A stretch of 64,000 nt of DNA, taken from contig JAMKCF010000013.1 in the NCBI GenBank assembly GCA_023634235.1, positions 13,331,705 through 13,395,704 on the forward strand. The letters run 5' to 3'. This stretch comes from Pisaster brevispinus. Its lineage: Eukaryota; Echinodermata; Asteroidea; Forcipulatida; Asteriidae. The notes beneath the pieces are model-generated. The model was not told the DNA's origin and did no database searches. It saw nothing but the letters and a program-made list of their open reading frames with translations. The position numbers were made by a program, and so were the translations under genes. This document shows positions 35,301 to 48,550 of the stretch, piece after piece (position 1 is the first letter of the stretch; every line of letters begins with the position of its first letter).

Positions 35301-36237
35301 CCACACTTTATTGATTCACACAAAATAAAAGTTTAACCCTCTTCCATTCGTTGAGAGCTCCCCTCCAAATCTTCATTCTTTTGTTGGCTTCATTTAGAAC
35401 AGAAAAGGAACCAAAACTTCACCGACTCTTTGAAAAGCGACCCCAGCTGCTTGATTATCCTTAAATGCTGTGGTGTTGAATTAATTGCCAAGCTTTATGT
35501 TCATGGTGTAGGTTTTTGTTTAGAAAACAAAATTATCAGGTATCAAACCGCAAAAAAACCCAATTAGACTGCAGGGTAACTTTGAATCAATATTGTTTAG
35601 ACTTCTCCTCCCCCCTTTGCAAGTTGACCTCAGGGGTCATGTTTTGACCATACTTTCCCTTGGTTCATGTTAGTAAAATTACTTCTCCAGGGCTGATGTT
35701 TTGGTTACGTTCGCAGTCACAAACCCCCATGTCTCCGCTGATCGGTGGGGTTAGGGTTTCCAAATAGGGCTGAAATGAATACCATCGGAATAGTCCAGGG
35801 GTTACATTGTACACTCCCATGTGTAATGAAAGGGCCACTCACGTCTCAACGGTCTTTTTGTTGCTGGGGTAATCAGAGAGGACTGCTTGATGAATTCGCA
35901 TGTTTGTATTGTTTGGGATAGAGGTTAAGCCCCTATTAGGTAGACTCGGGGTAACATCAATGTTGTCCCAAGGCCAATATTGTGTTCCACAGTGCACATT
36001 TTTTCTCTTCAAATTCATGGTTGGTTGGCGATCAAAAACATGTTGACATAAAAATTCACCTTGAAAAAAACCCTCAAACCCCCACCCTTTGAAATAATAT
36101 TGTAGTACAAGAGCTGTGACAAACACTTCATATGATGGAGGGACAATTATTTGCCAGACGGTTTGAAATGTGACATTGTGTTTTACAAACTGGGGACACA
36201 TTTTTTGAAAATTGGTTTAAGGAACTTGAAGGCTTAC

Positions 36238-36425
36238 TTATTCCAGTTACGGATTATTCTTCCTGTGTGGATGTAACCACTCAAGATTTACGAAGATATC
36301 TCCAAAACGCTACCACCTTGTGAAATTAAATTTTCACAGGTTAGTTTGATTGTATCTACATTTGTATAGGATTAAAACAATCGAATGGTTCCAAAAACCA
36401 AAGGTATACTTTGCCTTTAAACTAT
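36238..36425 (-). mobile_element. Partial MITE-like repeat, TTAAAGGCAAAGTAT family
   Basis: On the minus strand it begins TTTAAAGGCAAAGTATACCTTTGG, continues through GTTTTAATCCTATAC and GGAGATATCTTCG and stops at CAGGAAGAATAATCCGTAA. The left half of the element at 54988-55388 has the same blocks in the same order. The right half is missing here. Confidence 0.72.
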
Positions 36426-37974
36426 AATACACATCCAAGTCATAGTTTAAACTATAACATTGCTCCTTCCATTACTAAAATTCTGAAAAAACATATCAAG
36501 TACTGCTGAAAAGACTACCTTTTGTGAGAATTGATCGTGTATCTACTTGAATTATTACATGTAAACCAGTCTCTCACTTGAGCATGTTTAATAATACACA
36601 AATTTTTGCATTTTGTTTGCGTGTGGGAGTGCGATCAAATGTGCAATAATTAAATAAGGAACCGGCATTGCTAGAGCTGCCCTTGGTCTTTATTCCGAAG
36701 CTGGTAGGAAAAGAGGCTTTTACCCAACAATGACGGCAGCAATGTGGCTGCAACGATGGGTATCGATTCAGAATTCAGTCCGTTAGGCCTTACAGACCAT
36801 CCACCCAGATAATTGTACTGTTATGTGTTTCACCTTGAACTCAATGCTTTGTATAAAGAAACAATGGTACAGAATCATGTGGGTTAGTTGGGGGAGGGGG
36901 GGGGGGGCGGATGGCAGTATACAGTCTTTTTGTTCCGGCATTGGGAATACAGTACTGCACAGTATATCTTGCATTGTTATTGCCTTATTTGTGGTTTATT
37001 ACTTAATTATTGCCATATTGTGAAATGGAATATTTGAAGAGGTTACATGTTGTTCTTGTCAAATAATCAGAAACAAGAAAAACAAATTGCTTCCACCCAA
37101 AATATCAACAAGTTTCAATGGTTTGGATTCATGGTACAATGTTTTAAAGACATTTTTTTGTGATAATTCTACATCTGCTGTTAACTGCACTTTAACAATC
37201 CCCAGCATAAATGCATTTCAACTCGGGCTCGAGTTAAAATATACCGAAAGTCAAAATGCAATTATGGATTTAAGTCGCCACAATTTGATTTGAAAAGTTC
37301 TGGTTTATACGCGTCAATCCTCGCCTGCAATTCCCCCCCCCCCCCTTCGCAAACATAAATTGCTAGGTGCCCTGTGCTATGGGTGAGAGTGGTCTGATTA
37401 CTGCGTAGCTATACACTGTGTGTAGATTCATGAGATTAGATTTGTTTGCATGTGTAAGCACTGTGTTTGGCCATGTACTAAAGATATGGGAACCTACATT
37501 AGCAGGTATTCTTTGGTACTACTAGGTAAATAGAGTTTGCTTTTGCCATGGACCAATTCTTAATTATGCAAAGGCGGGAATTCGACTTGGTTAAAGTGAA
37601 TCTTCATGTTGAGCAGGATTCCTTCAGGAGGGAATTTCAGTGAAAGTGGTTGACACCTCCAAATGGTAGGGGTGTATATTTTTGCATAGGATTTTGATTT
37701 TCTGTTAACCAGCCTGCGTTTGTTGATTTTTGTCTTCATACATGTATGAGATTTGAAGTGCTTGTTTAATGGTATTTTGTTGGTGATATTTGAGTCCATT
37801 TGTTTGTTGGTCATTGCAATTTGCAAATTTACTATAAAATTGAATGAATATATTAATTGCGTAAGGGATATAGAATACGCTTTTGGTTTACCCTTATGTG
37901 GTAAAGCAGTGTACTGTATAACTCAACTCAGTGCTGTCCTTGTCTTGTGAGGTGGAGGAGGGGCTGGGAAATGG

Positions 37975-38048
37975 GAACCCAGAGGGATTCGAAACATACG
38001 ACCCCAGCATTTTAGACCAGATGTCTTAACCACTAGACCATCGAGCGA
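37975..38048 (-). repeat. tRNA-like SINE head or tRNA pseudogene
   Basis: The minus strand reads TCGATGGTCTAGTGGTTAAG, an A box of the GTCTAGTGGTTA type, and the B box GTTTCGAATCCC about 35 bases later. The stems are imperfect and flanking sequence is pyrimidine-rich, so a retroposon head or decayed tRNA is more likely than a working tRNA gene. Confidence 0.5.
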
Positions 38049-38405
38049 TGCACAGTGGCTAGCCAGAGCCCAGTTTGAAAATTCATGAGTATTGACCATG
38101 ATACATTAGCTTGTCCATAGGGTACATGTGTACCTTTTGGAGTAAATAAAGAAATAAGGTTCCTCTTCTGTGAACAGAGAGTCTGCAGCTGTGAAAGAGC
38201 AGACTGGTATTTGTTTATTGTGCCAAGAATAGATCTATGTAAAAGTAACTTCTCCTCTCTCTTGCCTCAATTTCCACGCTGCTTTGCGACAAAATGATGG
38301 AGGGTTGCAAGAAGATGCACCACAAGCTCCATTCGCATTAATACCGTGTTTTGTGCCTGTTGCTATTACACTAATACTTTGGTCCTTTTCCAAACCACAT
38401 CTTTG

Positions 38406-38514
38406 GTTTTGGCTTTGGCTGTGGCTAAGGCTGTAACATTAACTTGTATGTACTTTGGGTATGGGCCTTCAAACAAGCTGACTGAGCCTAAGCCGGAATC
38501 AAAGCCAGAGCCGT
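38406..38514. repeat. Foldback repeat
   Basis: TTTTGGCTTTGGCTGTGGCTAAGGC at the left pairs with GCCTAAGCCGGAATCAAAGCCAGAGCC at the right with few mismatches, separated by about 60 bases. It is probably a small MITE; no target duplication was identified. Confidence 0.6.
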
Positions 38515-40590
38515 TGTTTAAAAAAGGCTCAATGTTTATTTAGAAGCTTTTTATGCTCAAGTTTGTCATATACCCATTATTCTACCGCAATAATGAGTAC
38601 TAAAACTTGTCTTTCAAAAAAGGGGGCTAGGCTACTTAATTTTGTGCCTTTGGTGTGGTTATGGCTATAAATAGCTCTTTCTGTAGCTTGATTTATATGA
38701 CCTGCATAAAGGCTACCACTGTTGTCTTGTTCTTGATGTGCAGTGGCAATAGTGAAATCTGACTGTTAAAATGGGCCAGACTATTTCCCTTGCCAGCCTC
38801 AGTATGGCTATTGCATTGGATGGTAGGAAAAAAAAGACTGGGTCTTGCTCTATAAGCACATGTAGTGAGGCTTTAGAAAGATTCTCACTCTAGCTTATCC
38901 CCTCACAGATTTCTGCTGTATAATTAAATCCATGGTCAGCCAGTAATCTCTTCAAATCCTGAGCTTTAGGATTAACTCCATCAAGGAGTTCTCACAAAAC
39001 ATGCACAGCTGTACTTGTGTGTTTGCTGGTCAATAGTGTTACCGTGTGCTTGTGGAACTAATATACTTTGGAGGGAAATGTTGTAACTCACCCTTTGAAT
39101 GGGAACCCTAACGCAGTATTATGAACAGACGAACCACAACAATAGAGGAAGTGAAGTGTCACTAAAAGCTAGCTTTTGTCTAAAGTCTGGCTGTGTATCT
39201 GACAACTGCCTAACATAGTAACTGTTTGAAGGCTGTTTGTCGAGACTGTTTGTTGGTCAGATTGGATCCGGTAAATAGACCATTGATGTTCGTAGGAGGA
39301 GGAGGGGCTAATGTTGTTTGATCTGTATATGCAAATGTTGGATTTGCAGGGCTTGAATATGTACACAAATCTCCACTGGATCATAGACCTCGCAGCTCTG
39401 AACTTTCACTTGACCAGGAAGAGTATTTTGCAAGACCTAAAGTATTTATTTCTCCTTTTAAAAAAATATATTTGCAGTGTTTTTAGGGGGAGGGTTACCT
39501 TCTTAATTTTAAAGCTCAAGCAGGCATTTGTTAATCTTCAAAAGTGTGTGTTTAGAAAAAACAACACTTGTTCAGTTCGGGGAGGGGTGGGAGGGAAACT
39601 GGAAATGCTGCGCTGAAACCAGTGGTCCAGTGAGAGTTTTAAGCCTTGATTTGGTTTTGGGATGCATGTGATTTCTGTGCAAGTGTTCATGAGACCCTAA
39701 GTAAATTTAGAAGTCTACATCACCCTTTAAGATTTCCTGCTGGACTGGAATTGCCCTTTGTACCTACTAGATTCCCTGGAACTACTCTAGACTTCCGAAG
39801 GTCCTTTTAATGTCACTTAGATTGTGTAATCAAAGGACGTCTTGAAAAATGTTCCCTCTGTCCCAAGACATAGAAGCAAATCAAATTAAAATCCTGTGCT
39901 TTTCAGGAGAGGAGAATGAGAAGTGGAGACCTATGCTGTGTTTGCAATCCCCTTGAGAATTACAGCCCTTTGTAGTCAGATCTGCAAATATGGTAACGCT
40001 GTTAACGTAGCTCGTTAAGTATCTATACAGGGATGGATTTTATATATATACAAAATTGTCCCCGGCCTTTGTGACGGACACAGAGAGGAACTCACACAGG
40101 AGGTTTCTAAAGGCGGTCATTGGTAGAAAATCCTTGAGGATGGGTTTCTCCTCAAAAGAGGATGATGCATGATGACGATTATGCCTTGAATGAAAAGACT
40201 TGGTGAAATTGGATGGGGCTTTATGAGGAGCCTGAGGAAAACCACTTGTGGAATCTGTTTCCACTTTAGAATCTTGTCTTGGCGTAGGAATATTAAAGAT
40301 CCCATTACAGTTTTCCAGGCTTGGGGGTCAGTTGGGAAATTTAGAATGGACAAGTACGTTATTGGTACTGAAGGGTGTGTAATGTACATGAGAAACAAAA
40401 TAGAAATTTGGACTTCCTAAGATATTTTTCCTTATTAAAAAAGATAAATTTGTTCTCGATGTTGGTACATGCGCTTTGTCTGGGAAATAATTTCTTGTCA
40501 AAATGACCTCCCCCTTAATAAATTTGATAGTTACAATAGTTGAACAGGATAACAAGGTAACTAGACAGTTACAATACAAAAAAACCCAGA

Positions 40591-40594
40591 CAAA

Positions 40595-40629
<35 letters not shown>
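40591..40629. repeat. AAAT microsatellite
   Basis: About nine to ten tandem copies of AAAT without interruption. It creates an artefactual LFIY-repeat open frame on the minus strand. Confidence 0.95.
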
Positions 40630-40630
<1 letters not shown>

Positions 40631-40835
40631 GGTTAAAGCAACAATATAGAGGACCTTTGCCAGTGTTTTGACTTCTTGAACAAAATGATGTTCTACATGC
40701 AAATCATTTGGGCACATCGCAGTTGAAAACAAGGTCAATAACCCTGACCAGCCTCAACCTTTCAAAATCCAACTGCCTGTTTTGTTTGATTCTGTTAGAC
40801 TGAGATCACACAGTACTTGAGATCAGGTGCACGGT

Positions 40836-40973
40836 AGTGTTGTAGCTGAGACCTGGAAGTCCAAGACTGAGACTTAGACATCCGAGGGGGGAGGTCGAGG
40901 CCCAAGACGGCGAAAAAAAAAGGGTCTTGAAACGGTCTTGAGACCGAGACAAGGTCTTGAGACTTACAACACT
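40836..40973. mobile_element. MITE-like element with AGTGTTGTA ends
   Basis: The left end AGTGTTGTAGCTGAGACC and right end GGTCTTGAGACTTACAACACT are inverted copies. The interior repeats GAGACC/GGTCTTGA motifs, giving a strongly foldable sequence of about 138 bp. A target duplication was not resolved. Confidence 0.6.
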
Positions 40974-42416
40974 GCTTACCATCATAGTCAGAGTCAAACA
41001 ATTTGGGTGTTGAGTTACCGTATGGGGTTGGATTTGGTTAGAGTGAGGAAGGATCCCAGCAAATCACTCATCAAGGGAGATGGGGTTTTAATGTAGCACA
41101 GACTTACTTGTTTTTATTGTGTAAAGTGAAAATATTTGATTGCTTATGTTAGGATACAGGTGGGAAAGTTCACTGTAAGCTTTTGTAGAGGTGATGTCAT
41201 AGAACAAAGATGTCTTCTAAATGGACTCTCCTAAAATGTCCTTCCCAAGATATAAAATGACCATTGCAAACTAATTGGGCTGTGTCACGGTTCAATCAAT
41301 CAAACTACCCCCCCCTCCTCTCTTTCAAAAGTTTTTATTTATTTGTGTTCTGAAACCCCCCCCCCCCCTTCGCTCTCTGCTCCATTAAAAACCTGACTAA
41401 TTATCGTCTTCAAATACTTTGTAACCAAAGCGCTGTCGGTGTCCATCATCAACTGTACTCTCAGCTTGGTCAACCTCTCAAAACTATTTCTTGACTTTAT
41501 TTATTTTTTCTGAGACAGAGAGTGAAAAAAAGTTTCATCCTTTTCGTTTAACACCAATCATTGCACGAATTCAGACGTAAAGCTGCATTTATTTTGCATG
41601 TTCTTGTAGTTTGAATTTTTGATTAATTATAACTCCCTTCTTCATCACAGCTGTTTTTCCCCTGCCCCGTGCTTTTTTAATACTACATTATGTTTGATGT
41701 TATTCTATCACACACCCCTGCTGGTCGCACATTGTTTTGCATCCTCCTCCCTCACGTGTAGGAAATCATGCTTTCGTTGGGGCATTCCATTGCGCAGAGG
41801 GGGTGGACATCTCTTGCCATTTTAATGTTTTATTATTTATGCAGTTATTTACCACAATAACTACAAGAAAATTCACTTTTTCTATGTGTTAGTCGCTGTA
41901 GGATAATCACTGTTTTTGTTTGGACTGGATTGGTTATGGTACCCTAAATACAAACTGTTATTCAACTGTGTTTCTTTTATGCTTAAAATATTCTTACATT
42001 TGAAATGGACCTTTTCCAAAATATTTTAGCGCCCATGAAAAAAGAAAGTCATGGTGTTAATAAATAATTGGAATACGGCAAATGTTTAATGATGCACATG
42101 GTGTGTGTTAAGGATTAATTTTATGGAGTTGTTGATACTCCCAAAGCCTTTATTGCCTGTCATTTAAAACCAATTAAAGCGACAGTGTTTTTTTCTGCTG
42201 CTTTATCATCAGTCAGCCAAGCTGAATGGATTTTGTTTTTTCAATATTGGAACAAGACGAAAATTGTCTCATTGTTCATAAAACAAAAAGTTACTCTATC
42301 TTATCATTTTCAACAATTTCCCAAAACTGCTTAATTTCACCAGTGTGTTGCTATGAAATGTTTTGGGGCAAGGTCCATTTGCATGTACGTCGTTTTAACC
42401 ATCCTCTGTCCATTCA

Positions 42417-42561
42417 TACTTCCCTCTTCTGACTTGCCGCATTTTTTTTCTCCACTTTTGTTTCTTTTTCTCCTCTCGGTTCTCTTCTTCACCTCCGTCC
42501 TGTACGTGCGTACGCTCGTTCGTTACACTCGCTCGTTCCATTCCTTCGTCCACCACCACAG
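42417..42561 (+). promoter_or_regulatory. Long pyrimidine tract upstream of PTBP exon 2 (candidate PTB binding region)
   Basis: Nearly continuous C/T sequence containing TTTCTTTTTCTCCTC, TTCTCTTCTTC and TCCCTCTTCTG, that is several UCUU/UCUUC-type elements in RNA, directly before the acceptor CACCACCACAG. PTB proteins bind such motifs and repress exons flanked by them (established for vertebrate PTBP1, which autoregulates by exon skipping). Autoregulation of this exon is my inference. Confidence 0.5.
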
Positions 42562-42660
42562 CGGGGCTCAGATGAGTTGTTCACACCAAACGGTACCTCC
42601 ACTAATCCCCTCGCCTCTACCTTCGGCGGAGGTGATTCACCCATTAACGATGCCAAAAAG
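42562..42660 (+). CDS. PTBP, coding exon 2 (RGSDELF exon)
   Basis: Thirty-three codons, phase 0 at both ends, between acceptor CCACAG and donor GTAACA. The peptide starts RGSDELFTPNGTS and ends SPINDAKK. RGSDELF is a signature of the PTBP1/2/3 N-terminal region, where it follows a KR-type nuclear localisation sequence; the remaining Gly/Ser/Thr-rich linker parallels the SNSASAANGNDSKK linker of the human protein. It lies before RRM1 and is probably disordered. Because its length is a multiple of three, skipping would remove 33 residues without changing frame. Pyrimidine tracts sit on both sides. Confidence 0.9.
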
Positions 42661-42990
42661 GTAACAAGGGTTTTTTTTCCTCTTATATATTTTCCCTGTA
42701 ATCTCAGTCTGTCTTGTCTGTTTGTGTGTCTCAGGTGCTAGACTCCTCCCCCTCCCCCGCCCTCAATCCCCTCCCCCTTGCCTTGCAAAAAGTGCTCACC
42801 ATGTATGAATTACAAGTCATGAGTTGAGTAATCTGCCTGTAGGGGGTTACTGTGAGCCATCAGCATATTGTCATAGTGCTAAATAATTTACCATCAGCAT
42901 GCCTGAAACCTACATTGTCTCATGTTTGTCTAGTCAGTGTAGAGTTATTCCTCAGATGAACATGGAAAATGCTAAAGAGCAAAAGGACAG

Positions 42991-43090
42991 AAAAAGAAGG
43001 AAAAAAAAAAAAAAAGAAAAAAAAACAAAAAAAAAACAACAAAAAAAAAAAAAAAAAAAAAAAAAAAACAAAAAAAAACAAACAAACAAA
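42991..43090 (+). repeat. A-rich low-complexity tract
   Basis: About 100 bases of A interrupted by single G or C, including an uninterrupted run of more than 15 A. It yields a spurious lysine-rich open frame. Confidence 0.95.
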
Positions 43091-46000
43091 ACCCAAAAAC
43101 CACGCTGTCTAAAGGTTTAGGACAAAAATTTGGTTTTCAGCTCTTCAAATACTCTGTTAATTGGAGAGCGTGATCAGTTCAAATTGCCACTTCCACCAGA
43201 ATGCCTTTTCAATGTCAATGTCAGCTAAATCACAGATTGTCTATAAGTCGTCGTCTAGCATTATTCATGAATGCTATCTGTTAGTAATAGTGGTCCACTG
43301 GTACAATGTTAGTAAACACTTGAGCACCAGTCAAACTTCTGTCCAAGTCCAAGTGGTCCGGCTGGTTAGTTCAGTGTTGAAAAGCATCCCCATTCGATAG
43401 ACTAGTGAAAAAGCTGGCAGACAACTGATGTGACAAGCAAACTGTTTCTGCCGGCTTCATTTAGTCACTGAAAAAGTTTAGGGCAAAGCTTGCCAAACCC
43501 CCAAATCTTTTTGGAAATTTGTACAGTATTAAACCAACCACTGTAAAGATAGGCAGTTTGTGAAAAAACACTTGCTATAGTGTTCTTTATGATAATCCAT
43601 GGTCATCGAGGGAGAACAGTGATGTTTCAGTTTATAGTATTTTTTAACCTCATTGCTAACAAACAGGCTTTATTTTATTATAATGTTTCATTTGTTCCAA
43701 CAGCTTTTCTATCAGTGTTACATCATGGTGTGTTTTAGTACACACACGCCACATTACCAGTAACAATGGTTCTGTACTCGGTGCTTACTCTCCACTATAA
43801 ACTGTTGACCTGAAGGAATATGTCATTCCCATTGATTTGAAAATATTGGATAATGTTGCATGATAATAAAGTCCATCAGCTTTTCTTTATATTTGTGTAA
43901 TAAAAGATACAGTGATAGTCACATGGAGGATTGGAGTTATCAGCCAGAAACTTGATGGCAAAACAATAATCGCAGTTCAGTTTTCATATTTCCACAGTTC
44001 CAAAAAAAGATAACTGCTTATTTTTCACATCCGTGTTTTTTTTAAATTTATCAGTTAATGACAATATGATCCAGGGCAAGTATTTCCTCTTCCGTTATAA
44101 CGCTATCAAAACTTATCTATAGTTTATTTTGGCTTTTAAAAAGAAAATATATATTTTACACGCGATATATATAAATTCAAGATCTTTAACGTTTTCTAAC
44201 TAAAAAGTTCCACTTTGACAATGAAACATGTTATATCCTCATTAGGGTGTACTTTCACTCTAGTTTTGTTTTCCGATATGGTATATATGGATAGGAAATC
44301 ATTTATATCCTGCTGCCCTGTGTCCCAGTGCGCACGGTACCACTCCATTTTGTCATTTCAATCCCTTCAATCAATTCTGATCAGTTATAAATGTTGCCAA
44401 AGAAAAGCCACAACACTCGCAATGTTTTTTACAGCCAGGACTGGTACTTAACGGAGGCCATGGCCTCTGTTGCCCCCTGGTCTTGGCCTTGGTGCCCCGA
44501 CAAACGTTTCCCAATGGAAGTGCCCTCTGCAAAATGACAATAGTCATGGCCCTTTTGAAGATGGAATTCCAGGCCTGCACAGTTTGGAAAAAGATTACTA
44601 CTTTGAGGTTAAAAAGATTTCACAATTGCCATTATTGTTCACATCCATGTAATTTCTTTTAAAAATCAGCTAACAACATAAACAATTTCTTATCAACAAG
44701 TGATAACAATTTCTTATCGACAAGTGATTTCTTCATTATCTCTTCGCCTACCACAAGCTGAGTATAATGGGTACACATGCACTCGGTTTACCCTACAAAC
44801 TGATTTATCGACTTGACGTCATCACCTAACAGTAAACAGCACTTTATGGCATTCTTGTTAATCCACATAAAATCTTAGCAGCAATATTCACAATATTCCC
44901 GACACTCTTCAAAATTCCATTTTTTTTTTACCTGACTCTTAATTGGAACCAATCACATCGATGAAGCATCTTATTTACCAGCAAGTGAAGTGCCAACTTA
45001 CTTTCCCCGTAAAACAAAAACAAAACAACCCAAAACCGAAAATAGAGTATTGCAGTGGTGTCTCTCAAGTCAAGGGTGAAGTCTTTATCTCTAGCTGCAC
45101 TCCAGTCACCTCTCATCAGTTGACTGCTGGCTGTCTCTTCTTGTCTGAGTACAGCCATTGACTTCAAGTGTACATGTAATCCATTTCTCAGGTGGTCAGG
45201 GTCTTAAGAAGTCTTTGTCTTCTGACTGCCTACATTTCATCAGGCAATGTTTCAATCTAGCTCAAGGGGAATACACTCTTCATCCATTTCGGAAGCTGAT
45301 ACTTGCAAAAGATAAAGAAGAAGAAAGAAAACCCCAAAACACCCTACACTTTTTTTCAATGCATTATTCTGACTTTTTACATGTCGGGGGAAAACATGAA
45401 GATTATCAGCTCAGAAATGAAATGGGGAGAAAAAATCAACATAAAAAACAAAACAAACAAAAAGTAAGTAAAGGAAATACTAAACTAGTGAGATTTCAAG
45501 TCCTTAGTGATCCACTGTGGAATGATGGGACAGTGTAATACCTAAACGAGAAACAACAATGACGTGTGATTGATGATAATAACTTCCACTGCCCAAGCCG
45601 CATAGCCAAAGGGAAACAAGATCATCACGCTGAAAAAAAAATACACACCGCACACAGCCAATGGGCTGAATACACTAAGGCTTGATGGCTGCAATCATGC
45701 AGGTAATTGAGTATTGGAGAATTCGGCAATGCCCTTACGGTGTTACTTCAACAAACTTATCGTAATCACCCGGCCCCAACAAATCATAGCCTCCGATCTG
45801 GAATGAAATTGATCCATTTTGGTTCCCCGTTGGCCAGAGTATGGAGAAGTCCAAATGTCAGTCTTTAATACTCAATTTTTGTCGTTCAAGATTTATCATA
45901 CACTTACATCAAAACTGGACTGATAACAAAAAAGAAGTAAACTTGATAAAAGAAAGCTATCCAAGAGGCCATCTCACAGCGTACCCATTGTAGATGATAG

Positions 46001-48039
46001 ATATATATTTTACTGCTGGAAGTGCTTTTTCCATTCAGGAAAAATGTTTTTTTCATCATAAAAAGCAAAAATTCAAGGACTGTTCCTTCCATAATCAGAA
46101 TTTCTTAACAGGATACTTTTCGGATTGCTATCCAGAATTGAACTATCCACAATCGAAAAAAAGGGGGAAAAAAGAAAGAAAGAAAAAGATAGAACTGTTG
46201 CAGTAATTGTTTTATTTTGAATACATTTGCATGCATTTACATACATTTGCATACATTAAAATACTTTGTGTATATACATTCATTAACCAATACATAATTA
46301 TCTTTACAAACACTAAAGTTGAGCTCTTCCTACATACACAAGACACTCACTGGCATGAGCATTGCCTGATCTTAATGTTTTCATTGCAAAGCTTTGGATG
46401 GTTAAACCATCTATTTCTACCTCAATGGTTAAACAGACTGAGTCCAGCCAACATGAACATGCCCTAACAAGCCTAGAATGTCATTCTCGTTAGGGCGGGA
46501 TCAGTTTGTCTTGAATGAAATGCATGCTTGTTGGGTTTTGGGCTTTGCCAGACATGACAACGGCTGAGTGTACATTAAATAGCTTTCAGATAAGACTTGG
46601 AAGGTTTGTGGGTTGTTAGTCGCTAAGGAACAAACAGCTCACGGTGACACAATGTTAATTTTCTCTTGTGATGCGTGTGGTTCTGAGAAGACAGGATGCC
46701 AAACAGTATGCTGGGCTTAAATTTTGGGGAAAAATCCTCTAGACCACAGGGCTTGTGGCTCAAAATGTTGACTGGACCAGAATTCTTTTTACAAGGCCAT
46801 AATCAAAATAAGAAAAAAAAAACACTTCCTGACTAGTACATTAAGCTAACTATTTTTATCTGAAGAAGTGTCAAAACATGTAACAGTAAGATTAATCTCA
46901 TTTGTATGAAGAGTACATCATTATTATGTCATTACCCAATAGACAGATAGAATCAACAGGTATTTTATCAGAGTCCAAGTCAACATTTGAACATATTACC
47001 ACAGTGAGATATTATTCTTCATTAATATTCAATTAAAAAAACTTGTCCGGTTAAAAGTTTACTGGCCCGACACCAAAACTACTGGTTCAGGGTAAAATTT
47101 GACAAGCTTTTTATTTGAAGTGTTGAGACCTAGTTTTTTCTCAGAACCACACATATTCAAAAGAGAAAATTCACATGGTTTCACCGCAAACCTACTCCTT
47201 TCAAACTAGCTCTTCCAAAAGGGCAAGTGACGTTGCAAGGGGGGAGCCCAGGGCCAAAGGGCCCTCGGTCTGGACTCGAATATCAAGTTCTACTTTCTCT
47301 CTGGCCTGGACCTTTAATCATAGCACTCCTATCTGTTGGGAAACTCAGCAGAGGGTTCCAGGGACATTATGGCTTTGTACAGGAAGTGAGGAAGAACCTC
47401 ACTGATTGTTCTGAACACTCTGGGGTCTCCTGGGGTCAACCTATTGGTTGGTTTCACACTGGAAAGCCATAAGCTGAGATGCACATGGGACCCATTGAAA
47501 GCTTCCACATCATAGCATGGATCCAGCTTGTGATTAGAGACTTGGGTACATGGAGTTGCAAAGGGGAGTACTACTTATTCCTTGTTGTGGCTGGGACTTG
47601 CAAATGTGCAGCAAATTAAGAAGCAAAGGATTAAAATTGCACACTTGCAATACTTTTTTACTGTATGTAATCGTGGAGGTAGAAATACCTTCATGATTAT
47701 GTGTGTTTTTACCCTTAAATGCTAATGTGTGATAAGCGATGTTTACTCAGAGCTTTCCGAGTCCTGTGGGAATCGAATCCCCAAGCTACTCGCATGAGAT
47801 TCGAACCTTCATGATTGTTACAAACCCACAGGCTACTTGTGTGATTTGAACCTTCCTGATTGTTAATGAAAGTAAAGAGTGTCAAACCTACAAACAGGGG
47901 GTTTAATTTCCAAACGACACTTGGAGGCTCCTCTGTCTAACACAATTATGGCTATAGTGGAAGCCCTAATGTTTCACTCTCAGCCTTAAAATCAAAATAC
48001 ATGAATCCTTAATGATAATGATGAACACTTACAAAGCAC

Positions 48040-48550
48040 CTGTATAATAATAATAAAGACATTTGTAAAGCGCCTAATGCATAAGCCTCTAAGCGCATCT
48101 GCCACATTTGGGCGCTCAGGTACATGTAGCTATGAATTATGAGATTCATTTTATAAGTTTTTTACAAGGTGCTGTTGTGCATTCTGCAGCCAACATGCCA
48201 GAAAGCACCTGGGCAAAACCCCTTCTCTTAACAATAAGTGTGTTTGGTTTTCTAAAATGCTGTACACAAAATACACACAGGCCTTGAAATAACCCACGAC
48301 ACCCACAACAGTTGCCGTGGTGCCCTGTGCTTTTGCTGTGGTGCCCTCTGCAAAGTTCCAGTACAAATTTACAATTTCCTCTTAGAGTGCCCCTTACCAG
48401 AGGAAAATTGCCGTGCCCCTTCAAGAGCAAAGTTCAAGACCTGTACACCCCATTCGAAGGACCAAGCAATAATGGACAGTGGTCTTGCTCAGGGACGCAA
48501 GTGTCAGGGCCAGGACCAGAACCTGCACTCTGCTGATCACAATACCAGTC
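48040..48550 (-). mobile_element. SINE-like element interrupted by a hAT-like MITE
   Basis: Same family as 13006-13372: an AATAATAATAA tract at 48046-48057, AAGCGCCTAATGC, TTACAAGGTGCTG, CCCCTTCTCTTAACAATAAG, and then, after the insert at 48278-48443, GACCAAGCAATAATGG and CAAGTGTCAGGGCCAGGACC. On the minus strand the far end GGGCGCACCAGACTGG...GTTCTGGTCC may be the tRNA-like head. The 13-kb copy runs straight across the insertion point, which shows that the insert came later. Confidence 0.65.
48278..48443 (+). mobile_element. hAT-like MITE, 166 bp, nested in a SINE
   Basis: It starts CAGGCCTTGAAATAACCCAC and ends AAAGTTCAAGACCTG, inverted over about 11 bases, and matches 14497-14660 along its whole length (shared GTGGTGCCCTGTGCTTTTGC). 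It interrupts the SINE at the point where the intact copy reads CACACAGGACC. No clean 8-bp target duplication was seen. Confidence 0.7.

Larger units (their letters stand above)
33278..42561 (+). other. PTBP intron 1, about 9.3 kb
   Basis: It begins GTAAGG and ends CACCACCACAG. Besides the repeats listed separately, it holds T-rich sequence at 33300-33730, G/C homopolymers at 36891-36907 and 37333-37345 and a C13 run near 41356. No additional coding exon was recognised. The last 140 bases before exon 2 are extremely pyrimidine-rich. Confidence 0.65.

Noticed and set aside
42899..43120. Lysine-rich 73-codon frame
   Set aside because: It is translation of an A-rich low-complexity tract.
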